From Paracoccus sp. S3-43 (GTDB lineage: Bacteria > Pseudomonadota > Alphaproteobacteria > Rhodobacterales > Rhodobacteraceae), in assembly GCF_029027965.1 (NCBI RefSeq), contig NZ_CP119082.1, positions 1,654,001 to 1,718,000 of the forward strand: DNA of 64,000 nucleotides, given 5' to 3'. Every line of letters starts with the position of its first letter. Position 1 is the stretch's first letter. The notes under the pieces are model-generated. The model was not told where the DNA came from and made no database searches. It saw nothing but the letters and a program-made list of their open reading frames with translations. Positions 28,389 to 38,342 of the stretch are shown here, piece by piece. The position numbers and the translations under genes were made by a program.

Positions 28389-30688
28389 CAGAACCGCGTC
28401 GAAATGGTCAGGTCGAAGTTCTGCGGCTCGTCATAATCCTCTTTCCGGATCGCCTTCGAGAAGTTGAACCGCAGCGGCCCGATGGGCGTCGTCCAGAACA
28501 GCGACGCGCCGACCGAGGCGCGGATGTTCATCGAATCGTCGACGTTGGCGCCCCCGGTGCCGACCGTGTTGTCCAGCCCCCAGATCGACCCGACATCCGC
28601 GAACAGGCCGCCCGAGATCCCGTATTCCTCGGGCAGGCCGACCGGGAACTGCGCCTCGGTGCGGACCACCCAGAAATAGTTGCCGCCCAGACCGTCCTCG
28701 TTTTCCGCCGCCAGGTCGCGCGGGCCGATGCCATTGGGTTCGAATCCCCGGATGCGGTTGCCGCCGCGATAGCGGTCCAGGATCCAGGTGGAATAATCGC
28801 TGTAGGAATGGATCGCCCCCGCCTCGAATTCGGCGCGCAGGGTCACGTCCTCGCGCCATGCGGTGCTTTCCACACCCGCCAGAAGACCGGTCGTCACGCT
28901 TTTCGTATCGCCGCCAAGCCCCGCGAAATCCTGGGAAAACCGCAGCTTGTAGCTGGTCAGCGGATCCAGCCCGGTGACGCGCGTGTCCCAGTTGTAGCTA
29001 TAGCCAAGCGCCGAGGTGACGCGCTGCCCTTCCTCGTCCTTCAGCAGATCCGAGCTTTCGGCCTCGACCCCGCTCAGCGTTTCCTTGGACAGGCGATAGC
29101 GCAACTCCAGCCGCCCGTTCTGCGAGACCGGAAATTCGATCGACGGACGCACCCCCACGGACCGGGTGTTATAGTCCGAGTTCAGGCTTTCGGTGACGTT
29201 GTAATAGGTGTTGAAGCCGAAGCGCAGGTCGCGGCCCAGGAAATACGGCTCGATGAAGGTCAGCGACGACGCCTGGTCGCCATCGGCGGTGGAAATCGTC
29301 AGCCCCACCGTCTGGCCGCGCCCCAAAAAGTTGTTTTCCTGCAAGGACGCGTTCAGCCCCACGCCCGAGGACACGCCATAGGATGCCCCGAAGGACAGCG
29401 ACCCGGTCGGCTGTTCCTCGACGTTCACGTCGACGATGACCTGTTCGTTGCTGCTGCCGGGGCGGCTGTCCACCTGCGCGTCGCTGAAATAGCCAAGCGC
29501 TCGGATCCGTTCGGCGGCGTTGCGGATTTCGCGGGGGTTGAAGGGATCGCCCTCGACCGTGTTGAACTGGCGGCGGATCACCTGGTCCAGCGTGGTGGTG
29601 TTGCCCTCGATGTCGATGCGTTCGACGAAGACGCGCGGCCCGCGGGTCAGCGCGAAGGTCAGATCCAGCGTCTGGTTTTGCGGGTTGCGCGTCACGCGCG
29701 GTTCGATATTGACGAAGTTCAGGCCCTGCTGGATCGCCACCGTCTCCATCCGGCGGATGGTGTTGTCGATGGCGGCGGGGTTGTAGACATCGCCCCGGTC
29801 CACCCGGTTCTGCGCGGCGAAAGGCCCCGCATCGACGCCCGGAATTTCCGAGATCGTGTTGACCTGCGCGAAGCGATAGCGCGGGCCTTCCTGGATGTTG
29901 AAGGTGATATAGAAGGCGTCGCGTTCGCGGGCCAGTTCCGGCGCCACCGCCTGCACCCTGAAATCGGCATAGCCGCGAGAGCGGTAGAAATCGGTCAGAA
30001 GCTGTTCGTCCAGTTGCAGCCGTTCGGGCGCGAAGGTGTCGCGGCGGATGAAGGTGCGCAGGATGCCCGCCTGCTTGGTGCCCAGCACGTTGCGCAGCCG
30101 GCGGTCGGAAAAGGCGCGGTTGCCGGTAAAGCCGATGCGCTCGATCTCGGTGACATTGCCCTCGCGGACCTCGAAGACCAGATCGACGCGGTTGTCGCTG
30201 CGGCGAATGATGCGCGGATCGACGCGGGCGGCCAGGCGCCCCTGCGCGGCATAGGCCTGGGCGATGTTGTTGGCGTCCTGCAGGGCCTGGCTGGGCTGAT
30301 AGACCCGGCGGGACTGGCTCTGCACGATCTCGGACAGCTGCTCGTCCTTGATGCGGCGGTTGCCCTCGAAGCTGATCTGGTTGATGGTCGGATATTCGCT
30401 GACCCGGATCACCAGGACGCCGCCCTGCGGAACGATTTCCACCGTCTCGAACAGGCCGGAATTTTGCAGCCGTTGCAGCGCGTCGTTCAACTCGCCCGCC
30501 GACACGTCCTGACCGCGCGCGATATTGGCATAGGACAGCACGGTCGCCGGTTCGACGCGGGCCGCGCCCTCGATCCGCACGTCGTTGAAGACATAGGCCG
30601 AGGCCGCGCCGGGGATCAGCGCCGCCGGGGCTGCAATCGTCAAGGCCGTCACCAGGGCGACCGCGCCCTTGCCCAGTTTCCGTGTCAT
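28388..30688 (-). CDS. bamA: Outer membrane protein assembly factor BamA
   Basis: BamA, 766 aa, central subunit of the BAM complex that inserts beta-barrel proteins in the outer membrane. Signal peptide ends at AASA (about residue 31), five POTRA domains follow (about 33-400), then the 16-strand barrel. The loop-6 motif RIRGF is present, and the protein ends with the aromatic C-terminal signature (FDLTISTRF). Between rseP and skp in the typical order, with translational coupling to skp. Confidence 0.97.
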   Translation of the reverse strand: MTRKLGKGAVALVTALTIAAPAALIPGAASAYVFNDVRIEGAARVEPATVLSYANIARGQDVSAGELNDALQRLQNSGLFETVEIVPQGGVLVIRVSEYPTINQISFEGNRRIKDEQLSEIVQSQSRRVYQPSQALQDANNIAQAYAAQGRLAARVDPRIIRRSDNRVDLVFEVREGNVTEIERIGFTGNRAFSDRRLRNVLGTKQAGILRTFIRRDTFAPERLQLDEQLLTDFYRSRGYADFRVQAVAPELARERDAFYITFNIQEGPRYRFAQVNTISEIPGVDAGPFAAQNRVDRGDVYNPAAIDNTIRRMETVAIQQGLNFVNIEPRVTRNPQNQTLDLTFALTRGPRVFVERIDIEGNTTTLDQVIRRQFNTVEGDPFNPREIRNAAERIRALGYFSDAQVDSRPGSSNEQVIVDVNVEEQPTGSLSFGASYGVSSGVGLNASLQENNFLGRGQTVGLTISTADGDQASSLTFIEPYFLGRDLRFGFNTYYNVTESLNSDYNTRSVGVRPSIEFPVSQNGRLELRYRLSKETLSGVEAESSDLLKDEEGQRVTSALGYSYNWDTRVTGLDPLTSYKLRFSQDFAGLGGDTKSVTTGLLAGVESTAWREDVTLRAEFEAGAIHSYSDYSTWILDRYRGGNRIRGFEPNGIGPRDLAAENEDGLGGNYFWVVRTEAQFPVGLPEEYGISGGLFADVGSIWGLDNTVGTGGANVDDSMNIRASVGASLFWTTPIGPLRFNFSKAIRKEDYDEPQNFDLTISTRF

Positions 30689-30793
30689 CGCTGCCCCTCT
30701 TGATCGTCAGCCTGCTTTGGCGCTGCTTGCGGCGCCTTCTTTTGCATCCAGCTTGTGCCTCAAACCGCCTGCGCTGTCAAAAGCGCATCGCGG

Positions 30794-32125
30794 TCAGGGG
30801 CAGAAAAGATCGTTGGTCAGGCCGAAAATCATCAGCGACAGCACCGCGGCCATGCCGATCGCGGTCAGCAGGCTCAGCGCCCTGTCCGAGGGCGGGTGGC
30901 CCGTCACGGCCTCCCACACGTAAAACATCAGGTGGCCGCCATCCAGGACGGGGATCGGCAGCAGGTTCAGGAAGCCGATGGCGGCCGACAGGACGGCGAT
31001 CCACCACAGGAAGCTGCCGCCCCCGGCGCTGGCCGCCTGCCCCGTGCTTTCGGCGATGCTGATCGCGCCGCCCAGGTTGCACGTCCCGATCTGGCCCGAG
31101 ATCATCGCCCACATCCCCGACAGGGACGAGGTGATGATGCCCCAGGTCTGCGCCGCGCCCAGCCCCAGCGATTCCAGCGGCCCGGCGCTGCGCATGGCGG
31201 GGGCGAAGAAGCTTTCGCCGCCGGTCACGCCGATCAGCCAGCGGCGTTCATAGCCGCCGCCCTCGGCGGGCAGATCCTGCATCTTCGGGACCAGCGTGTA
31301 ATCCGCGACGCCCGCGCCGGGACGCCAGACCTGCAAGGCCAGCGGGTGGCCCTCGGCGGCCTCGACCGCCTCGCGCATCTGGGTGAAGCGGCTGACCGGC
31401 CGGCCGCCGATGGCGGTGACCACATCGCCCGCGCGCAGCCCGGCATCCGCCGCCGCGCTGCGCGGGGCCACGCCGCTGATCCGGGCGGGCATCGGGTCGG
31501 GGCCGCGCACGGTGATCTCGGACCCGTCGCGCAACACGCGCCAGTCCTGGTGATCCGCCACCGGCAGGGTTTCGGCGATCCGGCCGATGTCGCGCCATGT
31601 CTCGACCGGCTGGCCGCCCAGGGCCAGGATCCGGTCGCCCGGCCGCAGGTCGTTGACCGTGCCGGGCGGTGCCTCGGCGATCATGCCGACCTGCGGTTCC
31701 GCGGTCGGCAGGCCCTGGACCAGGGCAAAACCGCCGAAGATCAGGATCGACAGGATGAAGTTGAATACCGGCCCGGCCAGCAGCGTGGCGAACCGCGCCC
31801 AGAGCGGCGCGCCGGTCAGCGTCTGCCGCCGCAGCGCCGGATCGACCGCGCGCCCCGGCCCCGCGCTGGCCGCGTTGGCGTCGCCCAGGAACCGCACATA
31901 GCCGCCCAGCGGCACCGCCGCCACCTGCCACAGCGTCCCCCGCCGGTCGCGGCGCGACAGCAGGCGCGGGCCGAAGCCGATGGAAAACACCTCGGCCCGG
32001 ATCCCCGACAGCCTGCCGATATAGTAATGGCCGAATTCATGGACGGTGACGATCACCGCCAGGGCCACGAAGAACGCGGCCAGCGTCCACAGCGTGCCGC
32101 CGAATTGCGGGATCAGATCACTCAT
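30794..32125 (-). CDS. rseP: RIP metalloprotease RseP
   Basis: Site-2 protease, 443 aa, an intramembrane zinc protease that cuts anti-sigma factors and signal-peptide remnants. HEFGH at 29-33 in the first helix is the zinc motif; two PDZ domains follow (GMIAEAPPGTVNDLRPGDRIL.. and GLRAGDVVTAIGG); the third ligand motif LLPIPVLDGGH is near the C-terminus. The ATG at 32125 overlaps the dxr stop (ATGA), which decides the start against the longer frame to 32158. A TCNLGGAISIAE segment before the last helices is unlike E. coli RseP. Confidence 0.95.
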   Translation of the reverse strand: MSDLIPQFGGTLWTLAAFFVALAVIVTVHEFGHYYIGRLSGIRAEVFSIGFGPRLLSRRDRRGTLWQVAAVPLGGYVRFLGDANAASAGPGRAVDPALRRQTLTGAPLWARFATLLAGPVFNFILSILIFGGFALVQGLPTAEPQVGMIAEAPPGTVNDLRPGDRILALGGQPVETWRDIGRIAETLPVADHQDWRVLRDGSEITVRGPDPMPARISGVAPRSAAADAGLRAGDVVTAIGGRPVSRFTQMREAVEAAEGHPLALQVWRPGAGVADYTLVPKMQDLPAEGGGYERRWLIGVTGGESFFAPAMRSAGPLESLGLGAAQTWGIITSSLSGMWAMISGQIGTCNLGGAISIAESTGQAASAGGGSFLWWIAVLSAAIGFLNLLPIPVLDGGHLMFYVWEAVTGHPPSDRALSLLTAIGMAAVLSLMIFGLTNDLFCP

Positions 32126-33276
32126 GCGGCGGCTTCCTTGCGTGCTTCGCGGTCCCAATGCAGGACCGTTTCCAGGTCGGCCGGATCATCGCCGAAACCC
32201 GCCCGCGCCGACAGGGCCTGCAAGGTCATTTCCACGCGAGGGGCCATCTGCGTGAAGGCGATGCGCCCGGCGATGAAATCGTCAAGCGCCTGTTCCTTGG
32301 CGGCGTTGAAGACCGCCCCCGCCATGCCGCCCGCCGCCATGACCTCGCGCGCCAGGCGCAGGGCGGGCCAGCGGGTCTCGTCCGGGGCGCGGAAGGTCAG
32401 GCTGCCAAGCGCGGCCAGATCCAGCGGCGCCACCGGCAGGGGCGCGCGTGCGGGCCAGTTCAATGCATAGCCGATGGCGTGGCGCATGTCGGGCGCGCCC
32501 AGATGGGCGATGGTGCCGCCATCGACATGGCTGACCATCGCGTGAATGATCGATTCGGGGTGGACCAGCACCTTGATCCGGTCGGGGCGCAGGCCGAAAA
32601 ACTCTTTCGCCTCGATGACTTCCATCGCCTTGTTGAACATCGACGCGCTGTCGATGGTGATCCGCTGGCCCATCGCCCAGTTGGGATGGGTGGAGGCCTC
32701 GGCCACCGTCGCCGCGGCCAGCCGCTCCAGCGGCCAGTCACGGAAGGCGCCGCCCGACGCGGTGATGGTCACATCCGTGACGGAATCGAGATTATCAGAT
32801 CCAAGCGCCTGAAAGATCGCCGAATGTTCGGAATCGACCGGCAGGATCGTGGCGCCGCCGCGCGCGGCCGCCGCATGGATCATGGGACCGGCGCAGACCA
32901 GCGATTCCTTGTTCGCAAGCGCCAGGACGCCGCCTTGCGCCAGCGCCGTCAGCCCCGGCACCAGCCCCGCCGCGCCGACGATGGCCGACAGCACCCAATC
33001 CGCCGGACGCCCCGCCGCCTCGATCAGCGCCTGCGGTCCCGCCGCCGCCTCGACGCCACTGCCCGCCAGGGCGTCGCGCAGCTCGTCCAGAAGCTCGGGT
33101 CGCGCCGTCACCGCGACCTCGGCCCGCAGATCGCGCGCCATCTGCGCCAGCCGCGGGATATTCCGCCCGCCGGTCAGCGCCACGGTGCGATAGATCCCCG
33201 GCCCCGCCCGGCGGATCAGGTCGACGCCATTCGCGCCCACGGACCCGGTGGCCCCGAAGATCGAGATTCGCCGCAT
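32122..33276 (-). CDS. dxr: 1-deoxy-D-xylulose 5-phosphate reductoisomerase
   Basis: DXR/IspC, 384 aa, second step of the MEP isoprenoid pathway; NADPH-dependent. The N-terminus RISIFGATGSVGANGVDLI is the cofactor loop, ALANKESLVCAG and the metal/substrate segment ILPVDSEHSAIFQAL are intact, as is TITASGGAFRDW. Three nt after cdsA stop and overlapping rseP by 4 nt. Together with uppS it supplies undecaprenyl phosphate precursors. Confidence 0.97.
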   Translation of the reverse strand: MRRISIFGATGSVGANGVDLIRRAGPGIYRTVALTGGRNIPRLAQMARDLRAEVAVTARPELLDELRDALAGSGVEAAAGPQALIEAAGRPADWVLSAIVGAAGLVPGLTALAQGGVLALANKESLVCAGPMIHAAAARGGATILPVDSEHSAIFQALGSDNLDSVTDVTITASGGAFRDWPLERLAAATVAEASTHPNWAMGQRITIDSASMFNKAMEVIEAKEFFGLRPDRIKVLVHPESIIHAMVSHVDGGTIAHLGAPDMRHAIGYALNWPARAPLPVAPLDLAALGSLTFRAPDETRWPALRLAREVMAAGGMAGAVFNAAKEQALDDFIAGRIAFTQMAPRVEMTLQALSARAGFGDDPADLETVLHWDREARKEAAA

Positions 33277-33279
33277 CCC

Positions 33280-34125
33280 TCAGTTCACCGCCGGCAGCGC
33301 CGTCAGCAGCCCGATCAGCATGGTGGCCAGCACCGCCCCCGTCACCGCGTCGAAGCGGTCCATGAAGCCGCCATGGCCGGGGATCAGGTTCGAACTGTCC
33401 TTGACCCCCGCGCGCCGCTTCAGCCAGCTTTCGGCGATGTCGCCCATCTGCCCGGCAAGGCAGACCAGGGGCGATATCCAGATCAGCAGCAGATCGCCAT
33501 GCCCCCCCGCATACAGGGCCGCCCCCAGCAGCGCCGCGCCGATCCACCCGGCGACGGTCCCCGACCAGGTTTTCTTGGGGCTGAGCGAGGGCCAGAATTT
33601 CGGCCCCCCGATCATCCGCCCGAAGAAATAGCCCGCCGTGTCGGAGATGATGACGATGCCCATCAGCCACAGCACGAAGGACAGGCCGAGCTCCTCGCGG
33701 AACCCGACCAGGCCATAGGCGGCCAGCATGATCGCCAGCCCGAAGATCGCATAGGTCCAGCGGTCGCGCGTGGCCGCGCCGGGCAACCCCGCGAGCAGCG
33801 GAAACAGCAACGCCAAAACCGCCGCCGGATGGTCGAACATCTGCGCCACGACCTGCGACATGAAGGCGATGACCGCCAGGGCAAAGGGCCGCCAGGCACC
33901 GAAGATGCCGGGATGCAGGCGCGGATGGCGCCAGCCGGTCATCGCCGCCAGTTCCCAGAAGGTCACCGCCGAGATCATCGCCATCGCCAGCCGCAGCCAG
34001 ATACCGGACGCCACCGCCAGCATGATGCCGATCCCCAGCAGCACCAGCGTCGAGGCGACGCGCCGCGACAGGTCGGCCCATTTTCCCGGCGGGGGCTTCA
34101 CGGCATTGACGCGCCCCGCGCTCAT
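33280..34125 (-). CDS. cdsA: Phosphatidate cytidylyltransferase
   Basis: CDP-diglyceride synthase, 281 aa, makes CDP-diacylglycerol from phosphatidic acid and CTP in the inner membrane. About eight hydrophobic helices; the C-terminal CDP-DAG synthase signature (KDSSNLIPGHGGFMDRFDA) and SDTAGYFFGR are present. The ATG at 34125 overlaps the uppS stop (ATGA), so I prefer it to the longer frame from 34203. Confidence 0.95.
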   Translation of the reverse strand: MSAGRVNAVKPPPGKWADLSRRVASTLVLLGIGIMLAVASGIWLRLAMAMISAVTFWELAAMTGWRHPRLHPGIFGAWRPFALAVIAFMSQVVAQMFDHPAAVLALLFPLLAGLPGAATRDRWTYAIFGLAIMLAAYGLVGFREELGLSFVLWLMGIVIISDTAGYFFGRMIGGPKFWPSLSPKKTWSGTVAGWIGAALLGAALYAGGHGDLLLIWISPLVCLAGQMGDIAESWLKRRAGVKDSSNLIPGHGGFMDRFDAVTGAVLATMLIGLLTALPAVN

Positions 34126-34859
34126 GCGCCCCCGAAACGCCGGTCGCGCATCCCGAAGCGGTCGAGGATCTGCGCCAGGTGGTCGGGGGTGAAATCGGGC
34201 CACAGCGTCGGCGTGAATTCGTATTCCGCGTAAGCCGCCTGCCAGGGCAGGAAGTTCGAGGTCCGCGTCTCGCCCGAGGTGCGGATCACCAGGTCGGGAT
34301 CGGGATGGCCCGCCGTGTCCAGGCAGGCGGTCAGATCGGCCTCGGTCGGCGTCTCGATCTCGCCCCGCGCGATCTTCTGCGCCAGCCGGGCCGAGGCGCG
34401 GACCAGTTCGTCGCGGCCGCCGTAATTGATCGCCACGGTGAGGTTCAGCCGGGTATTGCCCGCCGTCCGCGCCTCGATCGAGGACATCAGCGCGCGCAGC
34501 TTGTCGTCCAGCCGCTCTCGCCCGCCGATGAAGCGCAGCCGCACGCCCTCGGCCGCCATGCCGTCGGCCTCGTATTGGATATAGCGGCGGAAGATCTTCA
34601 TCAGACCCAGGACTTCCTCGGCCGTGCGCTTCCAGTTTTCCGTGGAAAAGGCATAGACCGTCAGCCAGTTCACGCCCAGATCCGGGCAGGCGCGGACGAT
34701 CTGCTTGACGCGCTCGGCGCCCCGGCGGTGGCCGACCAGGCGCGGCCAGCCGCGTTGCGTGGCCCAGCGGCCGTTGCCGTCCATGATGATCGCCACATGG
34801 CGGGGCCGCTGATCGGCCCCGCCGGTTTGCAGCAGCGGTGCGGTTTCAGCGGCCATCAT
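34122..34859 (-). CDS. uppS: Undecaprenyl diphosphate synthase
   Basis: Cis-prenyltransferase IspU/UppS, 245 aa, condenses isopentenyl diphosphates on farnesyl diphosphate to give the C55 carrier lipid. HVAIIMDGNGRWA carries the catalytic Asp; YAFSTENWKR, NYGGRDE and the DLVIRTSGETRTSNFLPW blocks are typical. Starts at 34859 or the next ATG 34856. 6 bp from frr, 4-nt overlap with cdsA. Confidence 0.97.
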   Translation of the reverse strand: MMAAETAPLLQTGGADQRPRHVAIIMDGNGRWATQRGWPRLVGHRRGAERVKQIVRACPDLGVNWLTVYAFSTENWKRTAEEVLGLMKIFRRYIQYEADGMAAEGVRLRFIGGRERLDDKLRALMSSIEARTAGNTRLNLTVAINYGGRDELVRASARLAQKIARGEIETPTEADLTACLDTAGHPDPDLVIRTSGETRTSNFLPWQAAYAEYEFTPTLWPDFTPDHLAQILDRFGMRDRRFGGA

Positions 34860-34865
34860 CGTTCC

Positions 34866-35429
34866 TCAGACCTGCATGATCTCGGCTTGCTTGCCTTCAA
34901 GCGCCTGATCGACCAGGGCGATCATCTTGTCGGTCAATTCCTGCACGGCGGTTTCCCAGAATTTCTGGTCATCCTCGGGCATCCCGTTGGCCTTGCCCTT
35001 CTTGATCTGGTCCATGCCGTCGCGGCGCACGTTGCGGATCGCGACGCGGGCATGTTCCGCGTATTGCGCGGCGACCTTGGTCAGCTCGCGGCGGCGTTCC
35101 TCGTTCAGCTCGGGGATCGGCAGCATGATGATGGTGCCGTTCAACTGCGGGTTGATCCCCAGCCCGCTTTCGCGGATGGCCTTTTCGACCTTGCCGACCA
35201 TGCCCTTGTCCCAGACGTTGATCGTGACCATGCGCGGTTCGGGCACGTTGACGGTGCCAAGCTGGTTGATCGGGGTCATCTGGCCGTAAGCCTCGACCTG
35301 GACCGGTTCCACCATCGCAGCCGAGGCCCGGCCCGTCCGCAGGCTGGAGAATTCGTGGCGCAGGCTTTCCATCGCGCCCTTCATCCGCCGTTCCAGATCG
35401 TCGATGTCGATTTCGATGTCCTCTGCCAT
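34866..35429 (-). CDS. frr: Ribosome recycling factor
   Basis: RRF, 187 aa, splits post-termination ribosomes with EF-G. Family landmarks: [24 protein letters not shown] near the start, [12 protein letters not shown] VWDKGMV, and the C-terminal [21 protein letters not shown]. Full length. About 116 bp downstream of pyrH, in the usual order; a weak promoter in that gap cannot be excluded. Confidence 0.97.
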   Translation of the reverse strand: MAEDIEIDIDDLERRMKGAMESLRHEFSSLRTGRASAAMVEPVQVEAYGQMTPINQLGTVNVPEPRMVTINVWDKGMVGKVEKAIRESGLGINPQLNGTIIMLPIPELNEERRRELTKVAAQYAEHARVAIRNVRRDGMDQIKKGKANGMPEDDQKFWETAVQELTDKMIALVDQALEGKQAEIMQV

Positions 35430-35545
35430 GGGAACTGCCTCTGCATTGAATTTTGATCGCTTGTAACCAGAGATGCAAACATTGGCAAAGACTTTGCCCT
35501 GGATCTGGGCAAGCCTTCGCCAGTCCGCTCCGGCCGGTTACGGTT

Positions 35546-36280
35546 CTAGTTATGGACCCGCGTATAGGTGCCCCGGCCTTCCAGAATCCCCCGGAACCCG
35601 CCCGGTTCGTCCAGCGAGAAGACGATGATCGGCAGGCGGTTGTCGCGGGCAAGCGCGATCGCCGAGGCATCCATCACCCCCAGGTGCTTTTGCAGCACCT
35701 CGTCATAGCTGACCTCGGCGTAACGCCTGGCGTCGGGGAATTTCTTCGGATCCTTGTCATAGACGCCATCGACCTTGGTGCCCTTGAAGATCGCCTCGCA
35801 GTTCATCTCGTTCGCGCGCAGCGTGGCGGCGGTGTCGGTGGTGAAATAGGGGTTTCCGGTGCCTGCGGCGAAGATCACGATCCGCTTCTTTTCCAGGTGG
35901 CGGATGGCGCGGCGGCGGATGTAAGGTTCGCAAACCTCGTCCATGCGGATGGCGCTGATGACGCGGCAATGCAGGCCCTTGGCCTCCAAGGCGGCCTGCA
36001 TGGCAAGCGCGTTCATGACCGTGGCCAGCATCCCCATGTAATCGGCGGTCGTCCGCTCCATCCCCTGGGCGCTGCCTTGCAGGCCGCGGAAGATGTTGCC
36101 GCCGCCGATGACCATGCAGACCTCGACCCCCATCTTCTGGACCGATTCGACCTCGTCGGCGATGCGGGCCACGGTGGGCGGGTGCAGGCCGTAACCCTGA
36201 TCGCCCATCAGCGCCTCGCCCGAGATTTTCAGCATTACCCTGCCGTATTGCGCGGGCGCCGTCGTCCGATGATCGGTCAT
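35546..36280 (-). CDS. pyrH: UMP kinase
   Basis: UMP kinase, 244 aa, amino-acid-kinase fold, makes UDP. The start [31 protein letters not shown], the [10 protein letters not shown] loop and [15 protein letters not shown] are diagnostic. First gene of the minus-strand operon running to skp. Divergent from miaA. rpsB-tsf, which usually stand just upstream, are 33 kb away. Confidence 0.97.
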   Translation of the reverse strand: MTDHRTTAPAQYGRVMLKISGEALMGDQGYGLHPPTVARIADEVESVQKMGVEVCMVIGGGNIFRGLQGSAQGMERTTADYMGMLATVMNALAMQAALEAKGLHCRVISAIRMDEVCEPYIRRRAIRHLEKKRIVIFAAGTGNPYFTTDTAATLRANEMNCEAIFKGTKVDGVYDKDPKKFPDARRYAEVSYDEVLQKHLGVMDASAIALARDNRLPIIVFSLDEPGGFRGILEGRGTYTRVHN

Positions 36281-36373
36281 GTTGGTTCCTTCGTGTCAGC
36301 GCCGGTCGCTTTCATCGCCGCGCAAAATGTCGCAAAAGGCGGCGGTGTTCAACCATTCGAAAGCCCGCCTGCC

Positions 36374-37267
36374 GTGATCGACCTGGACCAGATCGACCCC
36401 GCGCGCCACCTGCTGATCGCAGGTCCGACCGCCAGCGGCAAATCCACCCTGGCCCTGCGCGTGGCCCAGGCGCAGGGCGGGCTGATCGTCAATGCCGACG
36501 CGCTGCAAATCTGGTCCTGCTGGCGGGTGCTGACCGCGCGCCCGTCCCTCGCCGACGAAGCGGCGGCCCCCCATGCGCTGTACGGCCATGTCGCGCCGGG
36601 CGTCACCTATTCGGTGGGCGACTGGCTGCGGGACGTGGCGGGGCTTCTGGACCGGAGGCTGATCGTGGTGGGCGGCACCGGACTTTATCTGACCGCGCTG
36701 ACGCAGGGGCTGGCCTATGTCCCGCCAACACCGCCCGCGATCCGGGCCGAGGGCGACGCCCGGCTGGCCGCGCCGGGCGGGCTGGCGCGCATGGTGGCCG
36801 ATCTGGATCCCGCCACCCGCGCGCGGATCGACACCCTGAACCCCGCCCGCGTCCAACGCGCCTGGGAGGTGCTGGAGGCCACCGGGCGCGGCCTTGCCGA
36901 CTGGCAGGCCAACACCCCCCCGCCGCTGATCGCCCCCGCCGACGCGCAGCGCATCCTGGTCACGGCGGACCGCGACTGGCTGGCCCAGAGGATCGCGCGC
37001 CGGTTCCACCTGATGATGCGGCAGGGCGCGCTGGACGAGGTGCGGGCCATGCTGCCGCAGTGGGATCCGGCGCGGCAATGGGCGCGGGCCATCGGCGCCC
37101 CGGAACTGGCCGCCTTCCTGCGGGGCAAGACGGATCTGCCGACCGCCACGGACCGGGCGATCATCGCCACCCGCCAATACGCCAAGGGCCAGCGGATCTG
37201 GTTCCGGGGGCGGATGAAGGACTGGCAACCCGTTGCCGCTGATGCAAAAAACACACGCCATGATTGA
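36374..37267 (+). CDS. miaA: tRNA dimethylallyltransferase
   Basis: MiaA, 297 aa, adds dimethylallyl to A37 of tRNAs reading UNN codons. P-loop GPTASGKST at residues 17-25, NADALQIW, the GTGLYLTALTQGL segment and the C-terminal TRQYAKGQRIWFRGR. The likely start is GTG at 36374, giving the family-like MIDLDQIDPARHLLIAGPTASGKS; the much longer frame upstream is antisense to pyrH. The ribosome site is weak. In E. coli-type MiaA the tRNA-binding motif is also RQ-Y.KRQ.TW, well matched here. Confidence 0.93.
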   Translation: MIDLDQIDPARHLLIAGPTASGKSTLALRVAQAQGGLIVNADALQIWSCWRVLTARPSLADEAAAPHALYGHVAPGVTYSVGDWLRDVAGLLDRRLIVVGGTGLYLTALTQGLAYVPPTPPAIRAEGDARLAAPGGLARMVADLDPATRARIDTLNPARVQRAWEVLEATGRGLADWQANTPPPLIAPADAQRILVTADRDWLAQRIARRFHLMMRQGALDEVRAMLPQWDPARQWARAIGAPELAAFLRGKTDLPTATDRAIIATRQYAKGQRIWFRGRMKDWQPVAADAKNTRHD

Positions 37268-37343
37268 TCCTTGCAGCGCCTGATTGAGCGGCCGCCGAGT
37301 TTCGGCGATGATCCGCTTATCTAGTGATGTTCAGGCGGTCCTC

Positions 37344-38342
37344 ATGTCAGCGTTCGGGCCTTCGCAGTGGGACGGTTTTCCTTTCTCGCCCAGCCGCATC
37401 CGGGCGGGACGGCGCGTGACGGACAGCGATGTCAACGCGCCCGGCATTCCCGATGCCGCCGACGCCGCACCCGACCGCCCGGCGGTCGTCACGCCCACGC
37501 CGGCCGCCGCCCCCGCCGCGCTGCGGCCCGCCCTGCGCAAAGGCCGCCCCATCGGGCGCCAGCAGGGAATGCGGCTGCTGCCCTTGCAGGCCTTCATCTG
37601 GGGCAGCCGGGCGATGCCGCCGCAGCCGCGAACACGGCCCGACCACACGCTGATCTGGGTCACCGAAGGGCGGATGCAGCTGGATTTTCCCCGCAGCCAT
37701 GTCATCCTGCGCGCGGGCGATCTGCGCCATATTCCGGCGGGAACCGCCTTCGCCGCGATGCCGGCGCCGGGAACGCTGGGCCATGTCGCGCTGATCTCGG
37801 CCAGGCTTGCGGCGCGGGCCGAACCGCCGCTGCCGGATCGGGGGATGGCCGCGCATGTCGGCTCTCACGCCGCGCAACTTGAGGCGACGTTGCACGAACT
37901 GGCCATGGAAACCGCCGATCCCGATGCCGGAACGCTGTCCTGCCTGCTGAACCTGCTGTCGCTGCGCCTGGGCCAGCTTCAGCCCGGCCGCCCGCCCGAA
38001 CAGGCCGCGGGCGCCGCGCCGGATCTGCCGCTGATCGAAGCCTTCCTGGCGCTTGCGGTGCAGCGGCTGGGATCGGCGGGATCGGTGGCGGAACTGGCGG
38101 CGGACCTGAACAGCACCATGGGCGCGCTGGACCAGGCCTGCCTGGCGGCGCGCGGCAAGCGGGCGGTGGAGTTGATCCACGACCTGCAACTGGAACGGGC
38201 GGTCGATCTGCTGCGGGGCACGCGGCGCCCCACGCTGCGCATCGCGGCCGACCTGGGCTATTCCAGCCATGCCCATTTCATCCGCGCCTTCGTGGCGGCG
38301 ACGGGACGCACCCCCGACGCCTTCCGCGCTCAGTCCTGCTGA
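37344..38342 (+). CDS. AraC family transcriptional regulator
   Basis: A 332-aa regulator: a Pro/Ala-rich N-terminal stretch (about 30-60), a cupin-like sensing domain ([30 protein letters not shown]), and two C-terminal helix-turn-helix units with the AraC signature [27 protein letters not shown]. Start is uncertain: ATG 37344 has AGGCGG upstream; ATG 37308 is possible. Ligand and targets unknown. The gene overlaps the convergent rlmE by 13 nt at the 3' ends. Confidence 0.85.
   Translation: MSAFGPSQWDGFPFSPSRIRAGRRVTDSDVNAPGIPDAADAAPDRPAVVTPTPAAAPAALRPALRKGRPIGRQQGMRLLPLQAFIWGSRAMPPQPRTRPDHTLIWVTEGRMQLDFPRSHVILRAGDLRHIPAGTAFAAMPAPGTLGHVALISARLAARAEPPLPDRGMAAHVGSHAAQLEATLHELAMETADPDAGTLSCLLNLLSLRLGQLQPGRPPEQAAGAAPDLPLIEAFLALAVQRLGSAGSVAELAADLNSTMGALDQACLAARGKRAVELIHDLQLERAVDLLRGTRRPTLRIAADLGYSSHAHFIRAFVAATGRTPDAFRAQSC

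Noticed and set aside
35453..36373. Long N-terminal extension of MiaA across pyrH
   Set aside because: Antisense to pyrH; the family start is at the GTG 36374.
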